Source: a virus | Strand: one strand, 5' to 3' | Virus record (IMG/VR): IMGVR_UViG_3300025162_000021 | Location: 62,001 to 126,000 of that record | DNA: 64,000 bases | Notes under the pieces: generated by a model | The model's input: the letters and a program-made list of their open reading frames with translations, nothing else | Database searches by the model: none | What the model was told of the DNA's origin: nothing | Position numbers and translations under genes: made by a program | Shown here: one piece after another, positions 15,445 to 22,379 of the stretch | Position numbering within the stretch: the first letter of the stretch is position 1 | How the letters are laid out: each line of letters starts with the position of its first letter

Positions 15445-15558
15445 TTAAGACACCTACAGCATAAAAGTTCCGGTTTCGGAAAGTAGCTCAGCAGGTAGAG
15501 CACAGGACCTCCATAAGTACTGGGTCGTTGGTTCGAATCCAACCTAAAAAGGTGTCTT
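15445..15558 (+). tRNA. tRNA-like element embedded in a 9-bp inverted repeat
   Basis: AAGACACCT (15445-15453) and AGGTGTCTT (15550-15558) pair perfectly. Inside are a TTCCG-gttt-CGGAA hairpin, a canonical D arm GTAGCTCAGCAGGTAGAGC and a T arm GTTGG-TTCGAAT-CCAAC, but the anticodon arm (CAGGACCTCCATAAGTACTG) has an oversized loop and no 7-bp acceptor joins the arms directly. Confidence 0.4.
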
Positions 15559-15578
15559 GAATTTAAATCGAAAAATAT

Positions 15579-15609
15579 TTGCCACGGATCTATCATATAA
15601 TCTTATATG
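15579..15609 (+). promoter_or_regulatory. Promoter P8 of the TTGCCACCG family
   Basis: TTGCCACGG at 15579-15587 and TATATG at 15604-15609, 19 nt spacing. Followed by a short leader and GGGAGGAG ahead of a 31-aa frame. Confidence 0.65.
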
Positions 15610-15662
15610 ATATACATAAGAGTGGGAAAGCACACTAATTAAACATGGGAGGAGAAAGTACA

Positions 15663-15758
15663 ATGAAAAAGTCCGAGACTATAGTCACAGCAACTAATAC
15701 AAGTTTCTCTTTCTGGGCCAATCATAATAAAGGATGGGTGTCTACGGATATAGCATGA
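15663..15758 (+). CDS. Small peptide, 31 aa
   Basis: ATG with a strong GGAGGAG site, own promoter P8 and own terminator (15786-15811), so it is a complete transcription unit despite its size. Ser/Thr-rich with a WANHNKGWVS segment. No family recognised. Confidence 0.6.
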   Translation: MKKSETIVTATNTSFSFWANHNKGWVSTDIA

Positions 15759-15785
15759 TAATATTTCATGTACAGACCGAAGACA

Positions 15786-15811
15786 CCAGAGACTAAAATC
15801 TCTGGTTTTTT
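15786..15811 (+). terminator. Intrinsic terminator
   Basis: CCAGAGA/TCTCTGG stem, 6-nt loop, six Ts, closing the 31-aa gene. Confidence 0.88.
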
Positions 15812-15814
15812 AAT

Positions 15815-15887
15815 GGGCTTATAGTATAACGGCATATTATGGTAGCCTTGCAAGCTTCAGATCAGAGTTCGACTCTCTGTAGGTCCA
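15815..15887 (+). tRNA. tRNA-Ala(UGC)
   Basis: Acceptor GGGCTTA/TAGGTCC, anticodon loop CTTGCAA (one T-T mismatch in stem), T arm CAGAG-TTCGACT-CTCTG. Lacks the usual G3-U70 pair at the canonical place but shows a G-U at pair 3. Confidence 0.85.
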
Positions 15888-15896
15888 CTTTTTCAT

Positions 15897-15970
15897 TTCA
15901 CAGTAGTTCAGCTGGAAGTAACGTCTGACTGTTAATCAGAAGGTCCCTGGTTCGATCCCAGGCTGTGGAG
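15897..15970 (+). tRNA. tRNA-Asn(GUU)
   Basis: Acceptor TTCACAG/CTGTGGA, anticodon arm TCTGA-CTGTTAA-TCAGA, T arm CCTGG-TTCGATC-CCAGG. Confidence 0.92.
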
Positions 15971-15980
15971 CTCTTTTTTT

Positions 15981-16058
15981 TGCGAGCATATCCCCTCACT
16001 CTGATAAGGTGTTGAAAGGGTAGTTGGCGCAGGGAGGTTCAATTCCTCCGGCTCGCAT
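15981..16058 (+). tRNA. tRNA-like, anticodon GAU (Ile), displaced D-arm architecture
   Basis: Acceptor TGCGAGC/GCTCGCA and T arm GGAGG-TTCAATT-CCTCC are perfect. The anticodon arm CACT-CTGATAA-GGTG, extended by CCCT/AGGG, starts 8 nt after the acceptor, and D-loop-like TAGTTGGCGCA lies between it and the T arm. Total length is a normal 78 nt. Confidence 0.5.
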
Positions 16059-16100
16059 CAGGGAGGTAAGCGGGCACGTACGGGCAGCGCACTCCCGCAT

Positions 16101-16171
16101 AGGCCTTTGGTGAAATGGTATCACTTCGGTTTCCAAGTCCGACGTTGTGGGTTCGATTCCTACAAGACCTG
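16101..16171 (+). tRNA. tRNA-Trp(CCA)
   Basis: Acceptor AGGCCTT/AAGACCT with one mismatch, anticodon loop TTCCAAG, T arm TGTGG-GTTCGATTC-CTACA, discriminator G. Confidence 0.85.
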
Positions 16172-16186
16172 TCTCAGTTTTTCATC

Positions 16187-16257
16187 GCCAGATTAGTATA
16201 GTGGCATTACGAGTGACTTGTAATCTTTAAACAGGGGTTCGATTCCTCTATCTGGCT
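16187..16257 (+). tRNA. tRNA-Thr(UGU)
   Basis: Acceptor GCCAGAT/ATCTGGC, anticodon loop CTTGTAA, T arm AGGGG-TTCGATT-CCTCT. Confidence 0.9.
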
Positions 16258-16265
16258 TCTTCATT

Positions 16266-16340
16266 GCTCGGTTCGCCTAGCGGCTATGGCACCACCCCTA
16301 CAAGATGGCAATACCGGAGGTTCGAGTCCTCCACCGAGCA
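16266..16340 (+). tRNA. tRNA-Val(UAC)
   Basis: Acceptor GCTCGGT/ACCGAGC, anticodon loop CCTACAA, T arm GGAGG-TTCGAGT-CCTCC. Confidence 0.92.
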
Positions 16341-16358
16341 CTACGAGAGGGATTATAA

Positions 16359-16499
16359 ATGGACATTGAAGAGATCCGAAACTTTATAGATAGGTACGAA
16401 GCAGGCCTTGTCGACGCTGCTGACTTTGTTGATAATTGTAATGAAATAATTGATGTGTTTAAAAGATATATTGATTTATACGCAGCAACACATAGCTAA
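16359..16499 (+). CDS. Small acidic helical protein, 46 aa
   Basis: ATG after GAGAGGG. Fully helical and acidic (DIEEIRNFIDRYEAGLVDAADF). No family recognised. Confidence 0.5.
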   Translation: MDIEEIRNFIDRYEAGLVDAADFVDNCNEIIDVFKRYIDLYAATHS

Positions 16500-16543
16500 T
16501 AAAAGGTAGGTATAGGAAATGGTAATTTTCCGATTAGGTAAAC

Positions 16544-16585
16544 GCCCTAGAAAAGCAATCGTTAAGCGACCTTAAATTCTAGGGC
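16544..16585 (+). repeat. 9-bp perfect inverted repeat
   Basis: GCCCTAGAA (16544-16552) and TTCTAGGGC (16577-16585) enclose 24 nt. An 18-codon ATG frame (16519) runs through the first arm but looks incidental. An isolated anticodon arm GAAGA-CTTTTAA-TCTTC (UUU, Lys) follows at 16613-16629 without matching acceptor or T arm. Confidence 0.45.
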
Positions 16586-16637
16586 CTATTACGGATAGCA
16601 TGGTCGAATCCAGAAGACTTTTAATCTTCCACAAACG

Positions 16638-16728
16638 AAAATTAGCAACGGTCCAGGTAATCAAGACCGTGGAACCTATTGAAAATGCTGACAGCATTGT
16701 TAAGCTCACCTTTGAAAGCATGGGTTGA
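16638..16728 (+). pseudogene. Orphan N-terminal fragment of a DRB0094-type RNA ligase
   Basis: Translates as KLATVQVIKTVEPIENADSI then VKLTFESMG and a TGA, closely matching residues 6-35 of the intact ligase at 17528 (KLATIQSIDKVIPIEGADNI, VKITFKNIG). TGA stands where the intact gene has TGG. No start codon precedes it. The homing endonuclease gene follows at once, so this is either a ligase paralogue truncated by endonuclease insertion or a recombination by-product. Confidence 0.7.
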
Positions 16729-16787
16729 TCTTTTCTCGGTCTCCTACTAATTGGTTAGAGATTGATACCAATTTAGCAGGAGACATA

Positions 16788-17519
16788 ATGTATAACATTC
16801 TTTATGAAACTACGAATTTAGCAAATAACAAGATCTACATTGGGGTTCATTGTACAGATGACCTCGAAGATGGATATTTCGGCTCTGGCACCGTGTTACG
16901 ACGCGCCATAAAAAAGTATGGCTTAGCTTCTTTCAAAAGACGAATTTTGGAACAATTTGAAACTATCGAAGCTGCGTTTGTTAGAGAAGCAGAAATTGTA
17001 AATATGTCTTTTCTTGCAAGAAAGGATATCTACAATATTCGATTGGGCGGGGACGGAGGGGATTATCTCGGGTGGCTCAGAACTGCAGACCCTCAAAAAT
17101 ATGAGAATATACGACAAAAGCTTAGAGAGGCTGCTCCTAAAACAAAATCAGAAGCTCACAAACGAGCAATCAGCAAAAGTAAAAAGGGTAAGCCGAGAAC
17201 TTGGAAGACAAGAGGTAACACAGGGAACAAGCATAGCGAAGAATTCAAAGCATGGCAAGCAGAGAGAACTAAAAATAGAAGATGGTATACAAACGGAATA
17301 GACAATCTCTATTTATGGCTTTCGGATATCCCTCCTGAAGGTTTCTATCCCGGTAGAAAAGTAACTTGGGATCACCCAAGCCCGCCGTCGAGCAAGGGGA
17401 TACCGAAATCAGAAGAATCAAAAAAGAAGTTGTCCGAAACACGAAAAGCAAAACATATCGTGCCAGGTAATAAGGGAAAAAAGAAGATAATTATAGATGG
17501 TGAAATCCACTATCTATAG
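16788..17519 (+). CDS. GIY-YIG homing endonuclease
   Basis: 243 aa from ATG 16788, which has AGGAGA upstream; the frame is open further 5'. N-terminal YNILYET...NNKIYIGVH is the GIY-YIG core, with GSGTVLRRAIKKYG and the Glu in EAEIVN completing the catalytic domain. C-terminal DNA-binding part has NUMOD3-like KSEESKKKLSETRKAK and a KNRRWYTNG motif. It lies between a ligase fragment and an intact ligase, as expected for a mobile intergenic nuclease. Confidence 0.88.
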   Translation: MYNILYETTNLANNKIYIGVHCTDDLEDGYFGSGTVLRRAIKKYGLASFKRRILEQFETIEAAFVREAEIVNMSFLARKDIYNIRLGGDGGDYLGWLRTADPQKYENIRQKLREAAPKTKSEAHKRAISKSKKGKPRTWKTRGNTGNKHSEEFKAWQAERTKNRRWYTNGIDNLYLWLSDIPPEGFYPGRKVTWDHPSPPSSKGIPKSEESKKKLSETRKAKHIVPGNKGKKKIIIDGEIHYL

Positions 17520-17527
17520 GAGAAGGT

Positions 17528-18574
17528 ATGAGTGAAATAAAAAGAAAGCTGGCGACAATTCAAAGTATTGACAAGGTGATTCCAATTGAAGGAGCGGACA
17601 ATATCGTCAAGATTACCTTCAAGAATATCGGATGGTCTTGCGTAACTAATAAAAATTCCAATCCATATGAAGGGAAACAAGTAGTATATCTGGAAGTCGA
17701 TTCCGTTCTCCCTCTTACGAATTCCGCTTTCGCTTTCATGGAGCCTTATCACTATCGCGTTAAGACTATTAAGCTTCGAGGCCAGGTTAGTCAGGGACTT
17801 ACTTTGCCTCTGTCGGATTTCGTTGGAATGTTAACAAACTTCGACCTCGAGGAAGGATATGACCTCACTGATGCACTTGGAATCATTAAATACGAAGCGC
17901 CAGAGCCTGGTCAGCCAGGTATGTGCAAGGGGTCTTTCCCCGGATTCATTATAAAGACAGATGAGGAAAGGGCTCAGAATCTGGGTAACAAGACTATAGA
18001 GAGACTTCTTGCTGAGCATGAATTCGACGCCACTGTTAAGATGGACGGAACAAGCGTCACCTTCTATATCAATGGTATTACAGACGACCCTACTTCCGGA
18101 GAGTTCGGTGTCTGTAGTAGGAATCAGGAACTAAAAAATACAGAAGGAAACGTGTACTGGGGAATGGCTCGTAAATACAACATCGAGGAGCGCCTTCGGG
18201 GCTTGGGCCGAAATCTTGCTATTCAAGGAGAAGTTGCAGGCCCTGGAATTCAGGCTAATAGAGCTAAGCTTAAAGAAGTACAGTTATTTGTTTTTACTGT
18301 CCAGGATATTGATAAGACAACGAGATTCAGCAACGACGAAATTGAACGAATTCTTACCACGATGAATGAATTTGCTGATGGGGAAGAACTTAAGATGGTC
18401 CCTAGGCTAGCAGTACCAACCCTGGCTACCCTTGATGACATTGCGACCCTCGCAGAAGGCACCTGTGTCGTATCTGATTCTATCCGAGAGGGAGTTGTAT
18501 TGCGGGCTAAGGATGACGCAAGTATTAGCTTTAAATTCATTAATCCGAAATATCTCTTGAAACACGATCTATAA
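17528..18574 (+). CDS. RNA ligase, DRB0094 (Rnl5-like) family
   Basis: 348 aa. N-terminal OB-like domain KLATIQSIDKVIPIEGADNI followed by the nucleotidyltransferase domain with motif I ATVKMDGTS (about residues 171-179), motif IV region IQGEVAGPG and motif V-like FKFINPKY. This architecture (OB domain first) marks the Deinococcus DRB0094-type ligases that seal RNA ends. Among tRNA genes a role in tRNA repair after host anticodon-nuclease attack is likely; processing of the insertion-bearing tRNAs is speculative. AGGAG precedes the ATG. Confidence 0.85.
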   Translation: MSEIKRKLATIQSIDKVIPIEGADNIVKITFKNIGWSCVTNKNSNPYEGKQVVYLEVDSVLPLTNSAFAFMEPYHYRVKTIKLRGQVSQGLTLPLSDFVGMLTNFDLEEGYDLTDALGIIKYEAPEPGQPGMCKGSFPGFIIKTDEERAQNLGNKTIERLLAEHEFDATVKMDGTSVTFYINGITDDPTSGEFGVCSRNQELKNTEGNVYWGMARKYNIEERLRGLGRNLAIQGEVAGPGIQANRAKLKEVQLFVFTVQDIDKTTRFSNDEIERILTTMNEFADGEELKMVPRLAVPTLATLDDIATLAEGTCVVSDSIREGVVLRAKDDASISFKFINPKYLLKHDL

Positions 18575-18810
18575 TATAAGAGAATAAAAAACAGCAAGAG
18601 CCGAGCTAAAGCGAGGAAGTCGGTTGTTAATCCTAGTGCTAGCCTAGGTTGAGACGCGGATGTGGGCGGAAGTAGACTTGCAAGGCTTAGCGGCTGAACA
18701 AGACTCATACCCAATTCATAAGACGGTGCATTGCCGCGTCAAAAAGAGAATCTATCCGATAGGGATCAAGGAGCACCTCTTTTCAAGTTCTCTCTTCATA
18801 AGGAACGAAA
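18575..18810 (+). other. Non-coding spacer
   Basis: No gene recognised. GACGCGG (18653-18659) and CCGCGTC (18734-18740) could form an acceptor-like stem around 74 nt, and GCTAGCCTAGG repeats occur at 18638. No tRNA arms are visible inside. Confidence 0.3.
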
Positions 18811-19142
18811 ATGGCTATCATATTTATTCTTTTAGGGATACTTGCTTTTGGGATTTTTTGTGCGGTATTCTTTTCGTGCTTATCTGATGGCTGGTCTGCG
18901 GGAGAGATAGTCGGCGTAATTTTTGTTTCATTTTTTGCATAGCACTACTTCTAGTTCCTCTTATTCGTAATGGAGAAGTTCGATCTATAGATAACAGAAC
19001 TATAACTACCGATTACTACGAGGGAATAAAGTATAGCAAGCCTGTGATAATTCGTACCACCAGGATTAATCACCATTGGTGGACTTACGCTGCCTTATCT
19101 GATAACCAGACCCAGACTTATGAAGTGGATGTAGGTAAGTAA
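18811..19142 (+). CDS. Membrane protein with apparent -1 frameshift
   Basis: The first frame gives a 43-aa two-helix peptide ending GVIFVSFFA-TAG at 18942. A second frame continues without stop to TAA 19140 and has no good start codon of its own. Slipping back one base in the T6 run 18931-18936 joins them: VGVIFVSFF + CIALLLVPLI forms one smooth membrane helix, followed by a soluble domain of about 58 aa. Programmed slippage or a miscounted T tract are both possible. Confidence 0.5.
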
Positions 19143-19143
19143 A

Positions 19144-19257
19144 ATGCCTGAGTATCCTTTCGGAGTTTTCGTGCTCCTCGTGTGTCTACTTCCTCTCACT
19201 ATTTGGAAGATAATAGAGATCATCATTTATATGTGTTCTCACATAAGGATTATATAA
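19144..19257 (+). CDS. Single-span membrane peptide, 37 aa
   Basis: ATG two nt after the previous stop and directly abutting the next ATG (TAAATG). Hydrophobic PFGVFVLLVCLLPLTIW helix then amphipathic tail. No family recognised. Confidence 0.5.
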   Translation: MPEYPFGVFVLLVCLLPLTIWKIIEIIIYMCSHIRII

Positions 19258-19476
19258 ATGGGTCACTACGATAGTTCATACGCTTCAGATGACTACAGAG
19301 AATTGTCAAAGAAAGGCAAATCAGAACTTCATAAGTCCTTCCGCGCAGAACTTAAAGAGCAGGGTTGTGTTTGGGGTACTTATGATGATGTACACGGGAT
19401 AGCTTTAGCTCACTGGGCTGAAGAGAAAGGATATAGAATAGAAGGAACTCATACATTTTTAGTATACAAAAAATAA
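19258..19476 (+). CDS. Hypothetical protein, 72 aa
   Basis: Starts immediately after the preceding stop. Polar, helical N-terminus, YRIEGTHTFLVYKK strand at the end. No family recognised. Confidence 0.6.
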   Translation: MGHYDSSYASDDYRELSKKGKSELHKSFRAELKEQGCVWGTYDDVHGIALAHWAEEKGYRIEGTHTFLVYKK

Positions 19477-19482
19477 AATTAC

Positions 19483-19554
19483 GTGGAGATGGTGTAACTG
19501 GTAGCACCTCTGATTGAAGGTCAGACTGTCCGGGTTCGAGTCCCGTTCTCCGCA
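19483..19554 (+). tRNA. tRNA-Phe(GAA)
   Basis: Acceptor GTGGAGA/TCTCCGC, anticodon arm TCTGA-TTGAAGG-TCAGA, T arm CCGGG-TTCGAGT-CCCGT. Confidence 0.9.
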
Positions 19555-19556
19555 AT

Positions 19557-19626
19557 GTGTCATTAGCTCAGTGGTAGAGCGCTTGACTGTGAATCAAGAG
19601 ACAAGGGTTCGATCCCCAATGACACC
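19557..19626 (+). tRNA. tRNA-His(GUG)
   Basis: Acceptor GTGTCAT/ATGACAC with C discriminator typical of His, anticodon arm TTGA-CTGTGAA-TCAA, T arm AAGGG-TTCGATC-CCCAA. The G-1 base is not encoded. Confidence 0.9.
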
Positions 19627-19646
19627 CTGAAAAAAAGGAGAACACG

Positions 19647-19655
19647 ATGTATTAG
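19647..19655 (+). other. Two-codon minigene ATG-TAT-TAG with strong ribosome site
   Basis: AAAAAAGGAG at 19631-19640 sits six nt before ATG TAT TAG, better than most gene starts here, yet only two sense codons follow and no longer frame uses it. Comparable to lambda bar minigenes that sequester peptidyl-tRNA. See also 27261 and 30595. Confidence 0.4.
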
Positions 19656-19694
19656 GTTTGAAAAAGATATAGAAATTATACCAATATACAACAC

Positions 19695-19771
19695 AGGAGC
19701 CTAGCTCATCGTAGGTCAGTAGCGCAATCCTTATAAGGTTGATGTGCCGAGTTCAAGCCTCGGGGCTCCTA
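19695..19771 (+). tRNA. tRNA-Ile(UAU)
   Basis: Acceptor AGGAGCC/GGCTCCT, anticodon arm CAATC-CTTATAA-GGTTG, T arm CCGAG-TTCAAGC-CTCGG. Bacteria usually read AUA with lysidine-modified CAU; a genuine UAU species avoids that need. Confidence 0.88.
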
Positions 19772-19772
19772 T

Positions 19773-19888
19773 TGAACGATAGCTCAGTGGGTAGAGCACG
19801 AAAAAATTAGGTCTTGACAAGACCTAAACTGCAATCCAAAATTAGCCTATTAAGCTCGTGGTCGTGGGTTCGAATCCCACTCGTTCAA
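19773..19888 (+). tRNA. tRNA interrupted in the anticodon loop by about 47 extra nt
   Basis: Acceptor TGAACGA/TCGTTCA, D arm GCTC-AGTGGGTA-GAGC, stem CACGA/TCGTG and T arm GTGGG-TTCGAAT-CCCAC are intact. The loop spans 19802-19855 (54 nt) with a perfect 9-bp hairpin TTAGGTCTT-gac-AAGACCTAA and, at its 3' end, AGC-CTATTAA-GCT, which itself resembles a small anticodon arm. Identity unknown. Confidence 0.7.
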
Positions 19889-19906
19889 AGTGGGGTCTTG
19901 TTTTAC

Positions 19907-20003
19907 GCGTCATTACGAAGAATTTGTCAGAATAGAAGGTTCGACAGTAAAGCGAAAGCTTTTCATTCTCTCCGTAAAAGAAGCATGATATGCGTAATGA
20001 CGC
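19907..20003 (+). ncRNA. Structured RNA with 11-bp acceptor-like stem
   Basis: GCGTCATTACG and CGTAATGACGC pair perfectly around 75 nt. The outer seven pairs (GCGTCAT/ATGACGC) equal the acceptor of tRNA-Gly(UCC) at 10016. Inside is an AAAGC-gaaa-GCTTT GNRA hairpin but no T or anticodon arm. TTTT follows, so a terminator is an alternative reading. Confidence 0.45.
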
Positions 20004-20076
20004 TTTTGAAAATGGAAGGGTCGGATAATGGTATTCCAGTAGATTGACTTCTGGTATTCCATCAGACTAATTATAT

Positions 20077-20700
20077 ATGAATTGTCGATACTGTGGAAGA
20101 GAGTGTAAGAATCCTAATAGTTTACGTAACCATGAAAGGTTATGTAAGTCTAATCTAAATAGGCAGCAAACTAAAGGGAACGTGGGGGGAGTTCCTTGGA
20201 ACAAAGGACTTACGATAGCCTCTTCGGAAAAACTTAAATTCCTTAGTGAAAGACTTTCGTTAAAATATAAGAATCAAGAACTTCAACCCTCCTTTAAAGG
20301 GAAAACACATACGGTGGCTTATAAGGTTCGTATGTCGGATCTTATCAAAAGTAGGTACGAGGATGGATGGCAACCCAAAGCTGGCCGATGTAAGAAAATT
20401 AAGTATGAAAGCTCAATTGCGGGGTCAATAAGTGTGGATGGTACCTGGGAGTTGGCAACAGCAAAGTACCTTGATACCCTTGGGGTTCAGTGGATCAGAA
20501 ACACAAAGAGATTTGATTATGTTGATGATGTAGGAGTAAGCAGAAAATACACTCCCGACTTCTATGTGAAAGATTGGAGTTCTTACCTCGAAGTAAAAGG
20601 GTATGAGACTGATCTGGATAGAGCTAAGTGGAGGGGTTTTCCAGAGAAGCTTATTATCTGGAAAGAGAGAGAATTGAGAAACTTAAATATATTGGAATAG
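20077..20700 (+). CDS. PD-(D/E)XK homing endonuclease with zinc finger
   Basis: 207 aa. N-terminal MNCRYCGRECKNPNSLRNHE is a C2H-type zinc finger; a NUMOD3-like SFKGKTHTVAYKVRMSDLIK region follows; the C-terminal domain has YTPDFYV and SYLEVKGY, the PD and ExK of a PD-(D/E)XK nuclease related to Vsr-like homing enzymes. Lies free-standing between tRNA-like elements, consistent with a mobile gene. Confidence 0.8.
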   Translation: MNCRYCGRECKNPNSLRNHERLCKSNLNRQQTKGNVGGVPWNKGLTIASSEKLKFLSERLSLKYKNQELQPSFKGKTHTVAYKVRMSDLIKSRYEDGWQPKAGRCKKIKYESSIAGSISVDGTWELATAKYLDTLGVQWIRNTKRFDYVDDVGVSRKYTPDFYVKDWSSYLEVKGYETDLDRAKWRGFPEKLIIWKERELRNLNILE

Positions 20701-20826
20701 AGAAGCATTGGGGAAATGCACGAACCCGCTAAGTTCGAGGCTGGGCAACCGGCAGTGGATCGTAACCACCTTATTCCGGCGCAACAGCAGTGGGGCATAC
20801 GAGTTCGAGTCTCGTTCCTTCCGTAA
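20701..20826 (+). other. tRNA-like remnant with good T arm
   Basis: T arm ACGAG-TTCGAGT-CTCGT near 20802-20818 and two anticodon-like hairpins, CGAAC-CCGCTAA-GTTCG and GTGG-ATCGTAA-CCAC, but no 7-bp acceptor pairs across. May be a Ser(GCU)- or Thr(CGU)-derived tRNA carrying insertions. Confidence 0.3.
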
Positions 20827-20879
20827 TTTAACAATATATTAATTCATGACCTTATATTAATAATGATATAGGAGTTACC

Positions 20880-21101
20880 ATGAGTACACGTCTAAAAGTA
20901 GTATTTAATTTTAAGCAGCCTTCCGAAAGAAATGGCACCATCCTTCAGTTCACTCCCGTTACTATGGGCAGCTCCGAAAACGAAGCTTTCTTCAAATTCA
21001 CTCCCGGCGGTCAGATTTCTTTCTATTGTGCCAATCCTGTTGTAGCCGATGAGTTTGAGATGGGAAAGCAGTATTACGTAGATATTACGCCTGCTGAGTA
21101 A
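20880..21101 (+). CDS. Hypothetical beta-rich protein, 73 aa
   Basis: ATG after ATAGGAG. Beta-strand pattern (RLKVVFNFKQ, ILQFTPVTMG, ISFYCANPV). Ends PAE-TAA. No family recognised. Confidence 0.6.
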   Translation: MSTRLKVVFNFKQPSERNGTILQFTPVTMGSSENEAFFKFTPGGQISFYCANPVVADEFEMGKQYYVDITPAE

Positions 21102-21210
21102 TCTATGGAATATGCACTAGAAAAAATCATAGGCACGGCATTTGAAATTCTCATATCGGGATTTCTTTAGCTTGTCTTGCTAAGTACTTGTGGAATATAT
21201 GGAGGAATTC

Positions 21211-21297
21211 ATGACCTTTTGGTCTGAAATCTTAGCAATAACTCTGGGATGTTTGGGAATGGAACTCGCTCGCAGACTTGAGAAAAATCCAACCTAA
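21211..21297 (+). CDS. Single-span membrane peptide, 28 aa
   Basis: ATG 21211 follows GGAGGAATTC. One hydrophobic helix (WSEILAITLGCLGMEL) then RRLEKN. Its stop lies in a CCTAATTAGG palindrome. Confidence 0.45.
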   Translation: MTFWSEILAITLGCLGMELARRLEKNPT

Positions 21298-21303
21298 TTA
21301 GGT

Positions 21304-21675
21304 ATGAATAAAAGAACCATTCTTCTTGTCGAGGCTGAAGCAACAAGCATCGTAATACAGCGAAATCTTTTAGAGAGCTGTGGTTACAGCGTGGTAGTAG
21401 CGGAATCAGGGGAACAAGCTATAGAAATAACCAACGTCCTAAATAAAATAGATCTTATTTTAATGGACATATTTCTACCTGGAATAGGTGGGATAGAGGC
21501 AGCTAAGAAGATTTTACAAAAGAAAAAAATTCCGCTTGTGTTCCTTTCTTTTCATCCTCAGAGTTTGATGATAGAACGCCTAGAGTGTCTTTCTTATCAG
21601 GGCTATATAGAAAAGCCTTTATGTCGAAATTCGATTTGCGCCTGCATTGAGAGAATTTTGAATCGACCCCACTAA
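21304..21675 (+). CDS. Response-regulator receiver domain protein
   Basis: 123 aa, a single REC domain. Phosphoacceptor Asp in LILMDIFLPG (about residue 56), conserved Ser in VFLSFH and Lys in YIEKPL are present. The N-terminal acidic pair that binds magnesium is changed to LLVEAEAT instead of VDD. No output domain. In a phage it could divert host two-component phosphate flow or bind a histidine kinase (inference). Confidence 0.82.
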   Translation: MNKRTILLVEAEATSIVIQRNLLESCGYSVVVAESGEQAIEITNVLNKIDLILMDIFLPGIGGIEAAKKILQKKKIPLVFLSFHPQSLMIERLECLSYQGYIEKPLCRNSICACIERILNRPH

Positions 21676-21694
21676 TTAAAAAGAAGAGGGCCTT

Positions 21695-22132
21695 ATGTTA
21701 CATACCGCTATTTCAAAGTTAACTATGAATTTTCCATCGCACCGTATTTACGCGGAAGGCGAAGGGGCATATGTTTTGAATATCGATGGTATTCCTTCAG
21801 GAGTATCATGGACTCAGACTCTTGAGCAGGAGCTGGAATCCGCTTTGGGTAAAGACCTAGCTAATAATCAGCTGTGTACTTATTTGACTTCTCTGGTATA
21901 TGAGTACTTTAACAAGTTGAGAGAAAAAGAGAAGTCTACCGCCCCTGTTCAATTTCAGACTTTTGTGCCTACGCCTTTGGAAATGAATTTGAAAGGTATG
22001 GACCAAGAAATATCAGTTAACGCCCTAACGTCCTCAGATGTTGTAACTACTATGGCTGACATTAAGAAGGACGAGGTTGTTGTAGAGGAAGTTCAGGTAA
22101 AGGATACGTCGACTTCATCTCGCAAGGGCTAA
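21695..22132 (+). CDS. Hypothetical protein, 145 aa
   Basis: ATG after AAGAGGG. Folded N-terminal part then a Thr/Val/Ser-rich tail with Lys-Gly end. No family recognised. Followed by a double hairpin terminator. Confidence 0.6.
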   Translation: MLHTAISKLTMNFPSHRIYAEGEGAYVLNIDGIPSGVSWTQTLEQELESALGKDLANNQLCTYLTSLVYEYFNKLREKEKSTAPVQFQTFVPTPLEMNLKGMDQEISVNALTSSDVVTTMADIKKDEVVVEEVQVKDTSTSSRKG

Positions 22133-22135
22133 AGA

Positions 22136-22182
22136 GTAGGCTTTTGGAAAATAAAAGCCTACTTGAGAAAGTAGGCTTTTTT
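22136..22182 (+). terminator. Terminator with an alternative upstream pairing
   Basis: AAGCCTACTT-gaga-AAGTAGGCTT plus Ts (22155-22182) is a strong terminator. An upstream GTAGGCTTTT copy (22136-22145) can pair with the same AAAAGCCTAC arm, so the two hairpins are mutually exclusive. Confidence 0.8.
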
Positions 22183-22185
22183 AAT

Positions 22186-22270
22186 GGAGCAGTATGCTAG
22201 CGGCTATGCACGCGGCTTTGAATACCGTTTATCTCGCAAGGGATCGCAGGTTCGAGTCCTGCCTGCTCCG
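22186..22270 (+). tRNA. tRNA-Ser(UGA)
   Basis: Acceptor GGAGCAG/CTGCTCC with G discriminator, anticodon TGA in a CTTTGAATA loop, long variable arm, T arm GCAGG-TTCGAGT-CCTGC. Confidence 0.88.
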
Positions 22271-22280
22271 CGGATGACTT

Positions 22281-22366
22281 GGAAGTGTGTGATAATTGGT
22301 AGTCAGCTTGATTCGAAATCAAGTGCTCCGTAAAAGGGGTTGGGGGTTCAAGTCCGCCCACTTCCG
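22281..22366 (+). tRNA. tRNA-Ser(CGA)
   Basis: Acceptor GGAAGTG/CACTTCC, anticodon arm CTTGA-TTCGAAA-TCAAG, long variable arm, T loop TTCAAGT, G discriminator. Confidence 0.9.
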
Positions 22367-22379
22367 TAAAAGGATTGAT

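Noticed and set aside
16519-16575. 18-codon ATG frame MVIFRLGKRPRKAIVKRP
   Set aside because: Runs through the 9-bp inverted repeat; more likely structured RNA than a peptide gene.
19814-20047. Open frame of 77 codons over the interrupted tRNA
   Set aside because: Covers a tRNA with intact arms and an 11-bp structured RNA; no ribosome site.
21105-21170. 21-codon hydrophobic frame after the 20880 gene
   Set aside because: No ribosome site; could be real but evidence is too thin.
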